The position numbers and the translations under genes were made by a program. A stretch of DNA of 64,000 bases from Hybos culiciformis (lineage: Eukaryota; Arthropoda; Insecta; Diptera; Hybotidae), in assembly GCA_964007475.1 (NCBI GenBank), contig OZ023274.1:2356001-2420000 (forward strand). The letters are read 5' to 3'. Every line of letters starts with the position of its first letter. The stretch's first letter is position 1. This document shows positions 38,001-47,389 of this stretch, piece by piece. The notes under the pieces were generated by a model, which was not told the origin of the DNA, searched no databases, and saw only the letters and a list, made by a program, of their open reading frames with translations.

Positions 38001-38944
38001 GAAATTTAAGAAAATTTTTTATTCATTAATTACGAAAAAAAAAAAAACAAAAAACTCATTTTTAATAGCTCTACTGGGTCTTAAGAGTGAACGTTACGCA
38101 TCAAAAAAATCTTTCATCCAATAACTTTCAAACAAAAAATAACGTTAAATAACATTATAGACTTTCTGACAATTTCATTAATTTTCATAAAAATAATGAA
38201 ATAGAAAGCAATTTAAAGTTAAGTACATTAAAGTTTATATCCAAATGTCAAAAATAATAATAATAATAAAACTTTTCCTTTTTTAAATAAATTTCGTTTT
38301 CTTTTTCGTATATTATTTTAAAGTAACTAAGTATTTTAGTAGATTCTTGTTTTGTTATAAAAGTCAAAATTATGATAATAATTTTTAAGCCCAACAATGT
38401 TTTTATATTTAAGAAATAATAAGTATAATAAGAACTAGACTAGACTAGACCAATTAAATTTTTAATATGTCATCATCACATATTATATTCATAAACCCTT
38501 GCTAGGCGATTATAGAATTTTTGAAATTTTTGGTATTATTTTAAAATAAGAAAATCATTTTAATTGTCCTTGAATAAAAAGTAATTTTGTATATAATTAT
38601 ATAAGCAAGGTTATCACTGAAATTTAATCTTCCTACAACTTATATAATCTGTTGTATTTTTTTTTTTATTTTTGAAAGCTTTAATGTACTTATCAATTTA
38701 AAAATTTTATATTCTGTAGATATCGCATTTCGAAGGTGTATATAAATTACATTATTATATTAATTCTCCCGGTAAATTTTCTTCATTTCAAAATATCCCT
38801 TTACTTATTTAAAGTACTCAAATGAAATGATGTTCAACAAAAATGATTGCATATTTTTAGACATATTATTGTAATTTTCATTACAATAATATTAGTTTCA
38901 AATGTGATTTGTGTTCTATCGATTAATATGAGCAAAAATTCAAT
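35081..38944. other. AT-rich non-coding stretch
   Basis: About 3.9 kb without supportable genes, TIRs or notable repeats; the frame at 35487-35669 is lysine/tyrosine-rich AT noise. CTAGACTAGACTAGACC near 38437-38452 is a minor 5-bp simple repeat. Confidence 0.5.
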
Positions 38945-38948
38945 AAAT

Positions 38949-39206
38949 GAGCCGTTTATTTTGAAAGTGGTTTAAGTCCATTTTTCAAAAAAAAATAGTT
39001 AATGATAACAATAAGCACAATAGTATATATTCTTTTTATTTATAAACAATTTTAGTCTAGTATCATTAAAACCGCTTTGATTTTGACACTTGAAAATTAG
39101 CTTATGGAAATATTAATGTATATTTTTAAGTCAATTCAAACACAAAACCTTAAATATCTCAATACAAGAACAAATGGACTTAAACCACTTTCAAAATAAA
39201 CGGCTC
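38949..39206. mobile_element. 260-bp MITE family, copy 1 (TSD AAAT)
   Basis: Perfect terminal inverted repeats of about 35 bp begin GAGCCGTTTATTTTGAAAGT at both ends. The 4-bp duplication AAAT lies at 38945-38948 and 39207-39210. A second copy of the same family is at 42725-42989, very similar throughout (for example ATAACAATAAGCACAATAG and TTGACACTTGAAAATTAGC). No ORF. The 4-bp duplication argues against hAT (8) and mariner (TA); the superfamily is unresolved. Confidence 0.9.
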
Positions 39207-39210
39207 AAAT

Positions 39211-39556
39211 ATGAACATAAAAATGAATAAAATGCCTTGAAGTTCGATTAATTACTTAAAAAATGTATTTCTCATTGCATATTTTTAGGTGATAAGAATA
39301 GAAAATATTTTATTTTTTTAAAATTAATTCTGAAGAACATTGTATCATTTTGTTCGTAACAAGTTATTAAAATCAAAATACATATAGGGAAAATATCGAT
39401 TCTAAATTTTATGATTAAAATATTTTCCATTGTTTAATGTAAAAATTATATATAAATTTTCCGCAAAGCAAATGTCACGTCTCAAATTTTTTTTTTTTTA
39501 TTTCTTATTAGCGAATTGAAAAATTGATGTTTTATAAAATATTATAACACAGAGTA
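39211..39556. other. AT-rich non-coding spacer
   Basis: Nothing specific seen between the MITE and the GTACAA-array element. Confidence 0.6.
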
Positions 39557-39576
39557 GGTATATGGGGTGAGTGCCA

Positions 39577-39892
39577 CTTGTACAATTACCAGTTGTACAA
39601 TTTTTCAATTTGTATGGAGAAAAAAATTGTACAACTGGTATTTTTTCTCTGTACAACTGGTAAAAAATAATCCAGTTGCACAATTAACCAGTTGTACAAT
39701 TTACCAGTTGTACAATCGATTTATCCAATTGTACCACTTGTACAATTCGGTTTTCACCACTTGTACATTTTAGACCAGTTGTACAATCCTTTTTTTCTCA
39801 AATTAACCACTTGTACAATGTTGGACCAGGTGTTCAATATTTATTTTTATAAAATTAACCACTTGTACAATTTTTGACCAGTTGTACAATCT
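39577..39892 (+). repeat. Left array of CCA(C/G)TTGTACAAT motifs
   Basis: About 14 copies of TTGTACAA with CCAC or CCAG upstream, mostly in + orientation, two inverted (near 39627 and 39650), and a few with single changes (TTGCACAA, TGTTCAAT). TTGTACAA is itself an 8-bp palindrome; the CCA(C/G) side gives direction. Confidence 0.92.
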
Positions 39893-40038
39893 CTATGTTA
39901 AAGTTATAACCGTGAAAAAATAAGCAAAATGTATGGAAAAGCTGTTGTGCATAATGGGTGCCGCTACCGCATCCCATTCGCTTCGCCGCAAAAAAAGTCC
40001 TAGCGACCTTATTTCACTTTGAAAAAAAAAAAAAATTT

Positions 40039-40309
40039 CGGAGGGCTAATTCCATTTTTATAAATGAAATAAGGCCGCGTAGTAATTTCATGTTTCAAAA
40101 TGAAATAAGACTTCAATAAAAAATCTTGTGAGGTGAGCACACAGGGCAGCAGGCGGAGGGCGGGCGGTTGATCAGTGGGATTTGCGGCGCCAGCCGTAAA
40201 TCCCACTGACTAACTGTCCGCCCGCCGCCCTGCTGCCCCCTGCCCTTTGTGCTCACCTTACAAGATTACGCGGCCTTATTTCATTTATAAAAATGAAATT
40301 AGACCTCCG
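40039..40309. repeat. GC-rich foldback in the centre of the GTACAA element
   Basis: The outer arms 40039-40080 (CGGAGGGCTAATTCCATTTT through AAATAAGGCCGCGT) and 40268-40309 are near-perfect reverse complements. The inner arms 40122-40190 and 40192-40267 pair from AATCTTGTGAGGTGAGCAC inward through GGGCAGCAGGCGG and CAGTGGGATTT. The left side has an extra ~40 bp (40081-40121) between arms. The core is much more GC-rich than any other part of the window. It may be a second foldback element nested inside the first. Confidence 0.85.
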
Positions 40310-40448
40310 ATAAACTTTTTTTTTGGTCACGGTCTTATTTCACTTTTAAAAATAAAATAAGGCCGCGAGGATTTTTGTTTATGACATTCGCGGTTTAATT
40401 ATGACATTCGCGGTTATGTCATGTAGCCGTTAATTCTATAAAATATAG

Positions 40449-40900
40449 ATTGTACAAGTGGTCAAAAATTGTACAAGTGGTAAATTACAAAAAAAAAAAA
40501 GATTGTACAACTGGTCAAAAATTGTACAAGTGGTTAATTCGAAAAAATCGAGATTGTACAACTGGTCTAAAATGTACAACTGGTCAAAAATTGTACAAGT
40601 GGTAAATTACAAAAAAAAAAAAGATTGTACAACTGGTCAAAAATTGTACAAGTGGTTAATTCGAAAAAATCGAGATTGTACAACTGGTCTAAAATGTACA
40701 ACTGGATTGTACAACTGGCACTAGTCTGTACAAATGGTTCTTCTCTGTACAAGTGGTCAATTGTACAAGTGGAATCTTTTTACCACTTGTACAATCCAAA
40801 AAAACCAGATGTACAATTAAATTTTAAATTGTACAAGTGGTATTTTGGATTGTACAACTGGTACAAAAAAATTGTACAACTGGTAATTGTACAACTGACA
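40449..40900 (-). repeat. Right array of inverted TTGTACAA motifs, with 122-bp duplication
   Basis: About 20 copies of ATTGTACAA(G/C)TGG, the reverse complement of the left-array motif, with the G and C variants often alternating. Two are inverted (near 40785 and 40808). A 122-bp direct duplication is visible: 40461-40582 and 40583-40704 are almost identical, including their poly-A spacers. Confidence 0.92.
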
Positions 40901-40915
40901 TGCATCCGGTATATG

Positions 40916-42720
40916 CCTTATTCGTATTAATTTTTTGCGTATTAAAATATTGTGGGATTAATGTCTTTTTATTTATTTTTTTTTTGTACTCTAAATACAA
41001 CAAGAAGCATATAAAACACATAAAAATTTTTCTTTATTTTCTTAAACTTAATAATAATAAATTTTAAAGAAAACAATAAAAAAAAGAGCACAAACATAAC
41101 CTAACTACCTAATTCTTTTTAGGTTTATGGCAAAATAAAGTTAAATCTTTTTTTTATTTTATCATATGTATTTAATATATTGGAAATTATTATTATTATT
41201 ATTTTGTTATGTCAAAGGATCAAATATGATTGTTTTATTAAAGTATTATAAAATAAATTCAAAAATAAAATAAAATCTGTAGGATTTTCAAACGAACCGA
41301 TTAATACTAAGGGCCAGAGTTGAGAGTTATCGACAAAAAAGAACTTTTAATTTCAACTTCTTGAATGTCGAGCTATGATGAAAAGTTCGATAAAACCTTT
41401 ATAATGTCAAAATTCAAGTGAGTTCTTTAATATTTAGAAAAATCCTTATAAAGCTCACGAGACTAGTATTTAATTAATAATTTTTAATTAAAAATATATA
41501 AAACATTCGACAAAGATGGAAAAGAGCAATATTATTTACAAATTTCTGAACTTCAAAGAAAACTTTATCGTTTTGATTTCTTCGTTCGATAAATAAGCAG
41601 CTGTATAGTAAAGAGCTGGGGGGAAGAATTTTTAAAACTGAATTCCGACCATTTGGAGAGTATATAAAAAATGTTTTCCCATTAATAATTAATAAAATAA
41701 AAATGTTAAGTATTGTTTTCATTGTACGGTCGTAAGCTGTACAAGCGTAAAATATTTCCGTTCTCCACTTGATATAATAAAATCTAAACCGGAAATTTTT
41801 ATCTACAGATACAGTTACAAAGTTTTTAATCGGAACTTCAAAAGTGGGATTAAATTCTAAAAAGTATAAAAATGAAAATCTTTAAAATTTTAATATAACA
41901 AAATCTAAATACTATGCAACAAATTAATTTACCTTTTTAATAGAAGTTTACATAAAAGAAAAAAATAATGAAATATGTAGTCTGAAGAAAAAAACTTTAA
42001 TAAAATTCCACAAAAAAGGAAAATTGGCAATTTTAAAAACCCTCATGCCTATTATAACTAAGAAAAATACAAAACTTTAAGAATATTATACTTTTCAAAA
42101 ACTTTGGAAATATTTTAAATTACAATGTAACATAAAAATGAGTATATATATATAAATACAATAATTTTCATTGTAACAAAAGAAGATGTAGAAATTTATG
42201 CTAAAGCCAAAGAACTTTGTTGTAAAGCTTCAAAAAAATAAAAAATAAAAAATAAAAATAAAAACAAAAAATTTTTTTTTCTGAAGAAAAATTTTCAAAT
42301 TCAATTTTATCCCTTTTTAACAATAAAAAAGAATTCTTGCATTTGTTTTTTTGTTTTTTTTACGAAAAAGAGATGTCTCGAAATTCAAACTCCCTTGATG
42401 CTTGTTTATTATTATTATTATATTTTTATTATTATTATTTCTTAAGAAAATACTAAACATCAAAAAGTTAAATTTTATTATACAAAAAATAAAAATAAAA
42501 ATAAAATAATAATAAAAAGAAAATTCTTAAGAAAATCATGAATTTAAAGAATATAGGTACATGTACATTTATTTAGATTTTTTTTGTTCATAATTTTTAC
42601 CCCAATGCTGAAAAATTTTTTATATGTAGAAAAAATAAATGTTTACCTAATTTCACTTTGATCAAAAATTTCGTGAAAAACATTGAGTAAGATTTTCCTA
42701 TATACAAAAAAAAAAAAAAT
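40916..42720. other. AT-rich non-coding stretch
   Basis: About 1.8 kb; the minus frame at 41474-41722 has no recognisable domain. (AAAAT)n-like simple sequence occurs near 42240-42270 and 42485-42515. No gene seen. Confidence 0.5.
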
Positions 42721-42724
42721 AATT

Positions 42725-42989
42725 GAGCCATTTATTTTGAAAGTGGTTTAAGTAAATTTTTCCAAAAAAAAATAGTTAATGATAACAATAAGCACAATAG
42801 TATATATTCTTTTTATTTATAAACAATTTTAGTCTAGTTCTAGTTTCATTAAAACCTCTTTGATTTTGACACTTGAAAATTAGCTTATGGAAATATTAAT
42901 GTATATTTTTAAATCAATTCAAACACAAAACCTTAAATATCTCAATACAAGAACAAATGGACTTAAACCACTTTCAAAATAAACGGCTC
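42725..42989. mobile_element. 260-bp MITE family, copy 2 (TSD AATT)
   Basis: Second copy of the family at 38949-39206, same orientation. It is flanked by AATT at 42721-42724 and 42990-42993. Differences from copy 1 are few: GAGCCA for GAGCCG at the left end, TAAGTAAAT for TAAGTCCAT, and a short CTAGTTCTAGTTT expansion where copy 1 has CTAGTATC. The high identity suggests recent amplification. Confidence 0.9.
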
Positions 42990-42993
42990 AATT

Positions 42994-43695
42994 ATAAATA
43001 GTCAATTAATTAATAGCCCAGGCTCGATGGATACGATAAGTACTATTAAGACCTACCAAGAGAGACGGCGACCGCTCTAACTATAAGTAAGTTGCCAGGA
43101 AATCAGAAAACATTATTTAGAACTCGATATGGAAATTTAACTAACATTCCAACACTTTCAGGGTGGTTTATTTGAATGATTTGAGTTTTATTGCTTTAGC
43201 TCTCTACAATTTCAAAATTTTCTACAATTGATAATAATTTCTAAGTTTTTTGTTCCCATTTTTCTTCTTCTTCTTTTTTTTGAAGCATTCAAACCATATT
43301 TTTTTTATTTTTTTATTTTTGTTCATATGAAAACATATTTTCTTATAATTTGTCGTTTAATTTTATTTTCGCAGTAATTTATTAAGATTATAATAAATAT
43401 AGGGTTAACCAGCAGATTTACGAGAACTTTTTCAAAAAAAATTATGTTAATTATATACTTGTGCCATTTTAAGTTAGAAAATAATAATAATATACATTTT
43501 TTTGGGATCAATCGTTAATTATGATGTGACCCAACAAAATTAATTGCCTTCTGCCTATTAAAAGGAAAATAAAAAGAAAAATCAAAAAAAAAAAAGAAGA
43601 AATTAATGAAAGCTTTTTTATATATTCATCATTATTTTGACAAAATATTGGTTTGGTTTCGAAAATCTTATAATTATACTTTATATCCTATACAC
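42994..43695. other. Spacer with a short GC-richer segment
   Basis: 43016-43101 (GCCCAGGCTCGATGGATACG through GACGGCGACCGCTC) is less AT-rich than its flanks and looks like a fragment of a dispersed repeat. On the minus strand TAGTTAGAGCGGTCG faintly resembles a Pol III A box. The rest is AT-rich with no gene. Confidence 0.35.
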
Positions 43696-44186
43696 CAGTA
43701 GCGCCCAAACTACGGACCGCGGGCCATATGCGGCCTGCTAAGCATTTTTCTCTGGCTCGTTTTGAATTTTATGATTAATACATCTATAATATATCATATA
43801 TATCATGCATAACTAATTAGTAATTAGAAAAAATATAGAAGGCTTAATTTTTTACATTTAAAGCTTGTATGTATATTAAATTCAAAAAGACAAGTTATTG
43901 ATTTTGCAGACTAGAGACACATTCTCAAAAAATTTAGATATTGAGACACATTATAATTAACATATTTGTGAAGTGCTTAAATTTTTAATTGAATTAAGTG
44001 AATTGAAATCAACGCAATGAACCAGAAGCGTAAAATGGATAATAAAATTTTCTTTTTTTTAATGTTTACAATAATTTTTTTTTAAAATATCAAAATATGT
44101 CATTTATTTGTAATATGTAGAGCTAGGTTGAAACCCTCTGATGTTTTTTGAAATGGCCCGTGGTTACAAAAGATTGGGCACCACTG
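43696..44186. mobile_element. hAT MITE, 491 bp, TSD CTATACAC
   Basis: A perfect 8-bp duplication, CTATACAC, lies at 43688-43695 and 44187-44194. The ends are CAGTAGCGCCCAAACTACGG and, inverted from the right, CAGTGGTGCCCAATCTTTTG; both continue to a CCGCGGGCC/CACGGGCC block. CAGTGGTGCCCAA-type ends are characteristic of a widespread animal hAT group. The interior is AT-rich and non-coding. Terminal mismatches indicate some age, though the duplication is still perfect. Confidence 0.93.
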
Positions 44187-44194
44187 CTATACAC

Positions 44195-46883
44195 AATCAA
44201 TTTATATTAATTGGTAACATCCTTTTGAGAAAATTTTTAAATATTTTTTTATTGCACTTAATAATTTTGTCAAATTTATAAATATATTATTGATAACGCA
44301 AATGATCAATATTTGTTCCCTAGTTACTCATGGAAAACTATATTTTTCTCTTTGTTTTGAATCGTTTATTTGTATTTGATCTTTGTATTATACTCCTTCC
44401 GATCAAAATGATCAGAAAATAAAATTTTCAACTGATAAAATCCTTAACATTGAGTAAAAATATGTAATGGGAAGATTAAATTTAACATTTTTTATGACAA
44501 TTATTACACACGTTGAGAACAATTTCAAAGATAAATATAATGCTTGCCTATATTTTTCCAAGTGGGAAATATAAATATTTTTTGACATGAACTTTGACTA
44601 TTTTAATATTTTATTTTAACCCTTTTTTTTTTTGCGGTATTTTTTCATTATTTAAATAATAACGATGTAAAGGAAAAATAAAATATGTTGAAAAAATGTT
44701 GAAACTTTGTGTAATGAGTGGACATTATTCAAGTGTAATATTTTTTTTTTTACTTTATTTATTCTGAAAACAACACTATGAAATTTAATAAGGGTAAAAA
44801 AATATTTACTTATTATTATATTGAATTTATTTTTTCATATGTCCTAGAAATTACACGAAAAGTAAATAAAACTTTGGGAAAATAACATATACCATACCTA
44901 CATAAAAAAAAAACCCCTATTTAAACTAGAAAGTTTATGGGAAATAGAGATTTATAAATGCTTGAAGCAAACAAGTAACAAAATTTTATTTCTGTTTTTA
45001 AAATCTAGTTTACAAAATAAAAGTGGCCTCAGTTTAAACTAAAATTTTCTCTCCTAGTTAATAGAGATCTAAATTAGGAGTACACAGTATTTATACTACG
45101 GTTGACGTCCTCCTTTTAACTCAATATTACAGTCGTCGTCCTATATTTAGCACAAGATTTAAAAACAGAATTTTTTGTCGAAATGAGAGCCAGTCTAGTC
45201 TAGCTACTGTAGACCGTAATTTTGGCCATATTCCGTTCGGAGAGGTCTTTGAAAACGGTAGAAAGATAAGTTATGGAAAAGTTAAGTAAAAAAATATAAT
45301 TAACGCACGCTTCTATTCTGAACAAGAATTTTTTCCGATATCGATACGAAATAAAGTTATAACAACCAACCAACGAAATAATATCTAAGTTTATTATCCA
45401 ATTTGGCACAAAACCAAAAAAAAAAAAAATAAATAAAATAAATAACTTGAAACCATAAAAATATGCGCCTAAAAACTTCACGATAATAATATTGCTGCAA
45501 TTTTTGACTGTTAAGTTCGTAGAAGAGAGATATTATTTTCTCGATGTTATTTTTTTTTATAAAATAGTTTTAATGATTGTTATTCTGCCAAATTTTCATT
45601 AAATTGCATACTAAATATAAAATTAAATTTTTTTTTAAATTCTTATTATATTGAATTTTTTTTACAAGTTTTCAACGATTTCTGAATAATTTTCGAATGA
45701 TATTATCTGAAGAATCACTATATTCGGTTGAACAAACAATTTAAAAACAAATTCTAACCATTAAATCGAAAAAAAAATTAAATTATAGAATCATTTGGAC
45801 AGTAGGTGGAAACTGTTTGTAAAAACAAACACTAAAAATACTTTTATAAATAAATTTTTTTTAAGAATCGTTTAAGTTTATTTAAGTGATTAAAAGTATT
45901 ACAAAAATAACTATAGAGGAGAGAATTTTATCTATGAGGCCTTTGTGTGTTCCAAAATAGTTAAAAAAAAGATCCAATACATTACATTTCGATAAAAGTG
46001 ACTTGATCTGTCATTGACTGATTTTTCAATACAAGTATAGTATTCATCATTTAATAAGAAAACTGCAAAACAAATTCAAAATTTAGAAAATCTTATCAGA
46101 ATAAAAGCTATAATTCATTTAGTTATCATCATCGTGCACTGGACAGAAAACAAATTTATATATAGGAAAAAAAAATTTATATAAATTTTGTTCAAAAAAT
46201 ATTCAAAATATTGAAACTGTCCGGCCAACACATTCAGAGCATATACACAATAAATCAGAATTTTTTTTTTGTTTTATTGTTGATGTTTACAACAATATTT
46301 AAAAAAATTAAAAATTCATCAAAATTGATTTTCCCAAAAAATTCAATTTAATTTTTTTTCTCTTGTAATTTATTTATGTTTCTAATGTTGGTTTTTTTCC
46401 ATATACACATATGTATGTATCAAAGTATATTTTTGATTGAATTTAAATTTATATGTAAACATTTATTATGTTTTTAATTTATGTTTCAAAAATTCAAAAC
46501 AAACAATGTTTACATAATGTAAATATAGATTTTAAAGATAATGTATATATTGTGTATAATATATGCTCAACATTATGTAAAATAAAAGCACTTCATTCAC
46601 TACTGTACTAATCCCAAATAAATGTATAACTAAAAAGAATTTGAATAAAATATTGACATGTAAAATAACATCAAGGTTATGCATTTCCCAAATGACCATA
46701 AAAATGAAGAATAATTTTAGTTGAAAAACGACTTTTTTTTTTATTAAATTCACTGAAACCTTTCCTCGCATAGAAAATAAGGTTTTACTATACATTCTAA
46801 AATTTTTGGTTTTATAACTTGGATAAACTCAATATTTTATAATGAAAATTTTTTCTCAATTTATACTTTTTAATTAAAAATAA
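44195..46883. other. AT-rich non-coding stretch
   Basis: About 2.7 kb; minus frames at 45200-45481 and 46532-46795 show no recognisable domain. No repeat pair or TIR identified. Confidence 0.5.
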
Positions 46884-46931
46884 TAGTAGATTATTGTATA
46901 TGTTAACTAAATTTGTTATTAATTACGAGGT

Positions 46932-47034
46932 GTCTATACACACAAACACATAGACACGAGTCAAAATTATATCACGAGACCGAAGGTCGAGTGATATAAT
47001 ATTGACAAGTGTCTATGTGTTTGTGTGTATAGAC
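46932..47034. repeat. 103-bp foldback with perfect 26-bp outer arms
   Basis: 46932-46957 and 47009-47034 are exact reverse complements. A second nested pair, ATTATATCAC and GTGATATAAT, surrounds a central GAGACCGAAGGTCGA loop region containing GACC/GGTC. Confidence 0.93.
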
Positions 47035-47144
47035 AACGAGTTGTTATAACAAATTTTGTTAACATATCCAATATACTGTTTTAATGCGTAGGGGAGAGGT
47101 AGTTGCAAAGAGAGAATATAGAGATAATTTATAATAAAAAATAA

Positions 47145-47302
47145 AGATAAAAGAAGCCAAGGGAAATGTTCTACGTTAATCACTCTTTAATTTCCCTTTC
47201 TTTTACAGATAAAAGAAGCCAAGGGAAATGTTCCACGTTAATCATTCTTTAATTTCTCTTTCTTTTACAGATAAAAGAAGCCAAGGGAAATGTTCCACGT
47301 TA
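47145..47302. repeat. 62-bp tandem repeat, about 2.5 copies
   Basis: Units start at 47145, 47207 and 47269 with AGATAAAAGAAGCCAAGGGA and contain GTTCYACGTTAATCA and a TTTCYCTTTCTTTTACAG pyrimidine-AG ending. Differences between copies are single bases (CTACG/CCACG, CACTC/CATTC, CCCTTTC/CTCTTTC). Confidence 0.93.
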
Positions 47303-47389
47303 TATTGACTCGTGTCAATGTATTTTTGTGTATACACAACTCTTAATTAATAACAAATTTAGTTTACATATACAATAATCTACTATAAG

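Larger units (their letters stand above)
39565..40907. mobile_element. Palindromic element with TTGTACAA-motif arrays, 1343 bp
   Basis: The 8-bp direct repeat GGTATATG flanks the element (39557-39564 and 40908-40915). The ends are imperfect inverted repeats: GGGTGAGTGCCACTTGTACA and, inverted, GGATGCATGTCAGTTGTACA, then an identical stretch AATTACCAGTTGTACAATTT. Each arm is an array of CCA(C/G)TTGTACAAT: about 14 in the left arm (to 39892), about 20 inverted in the right arm (from 40449). The centre (39950-40435) contains a GC-rich foldback. Open frames over the arrays encode LYNWY/VQLV-type repeats and are not genes. The 8-bp duplication suggests hAT, but the termini do not look standard. 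The motif arrays may be transposase or host-protein binding sites. Confidence 0.85.
46884..47385. mobile_element. Three-armed inverted-repeat element (possible Harbinger MITE)
   Basis: Left and right ends are inverted copies over about 90 bp: TAGTAGATTATTGTATATGT at 46884 rightward, and the same inverted ending at 47385. TAA lies outside both ends, compatible with the 3-bp TWA duplication of PIF/Harbinger. A third arm at about 47009-47090 is also inverted relative to the left arm. It forms a ~103-bp foldback (46932-47034) whose 26-bp outer arms GTCTATACACACAAACACAT... pair perfectly. Between the middle and right arms lies a 62-bp tandem repeat (47145-47302). No ORF. Confidence 0.8.

Noticed and set aside
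39577..40900. CRISPR-like look of regularly repeated motifs
   Set aside because: The units are 13-mers with irregular, AT-rich and partly duplicated spacers, arranged as inverted arms in a eukaryotic TIR element.
39567..40930. Several overlapping frames with LYNW/VQLV repeats
   Set aside because: They arise from the TTGTACAA motif arrays and appear on both strands; repeat translation only.
41474..41722. 82-residue minus frame
   Set aside because: No domain resemblance and AT-driven composition.
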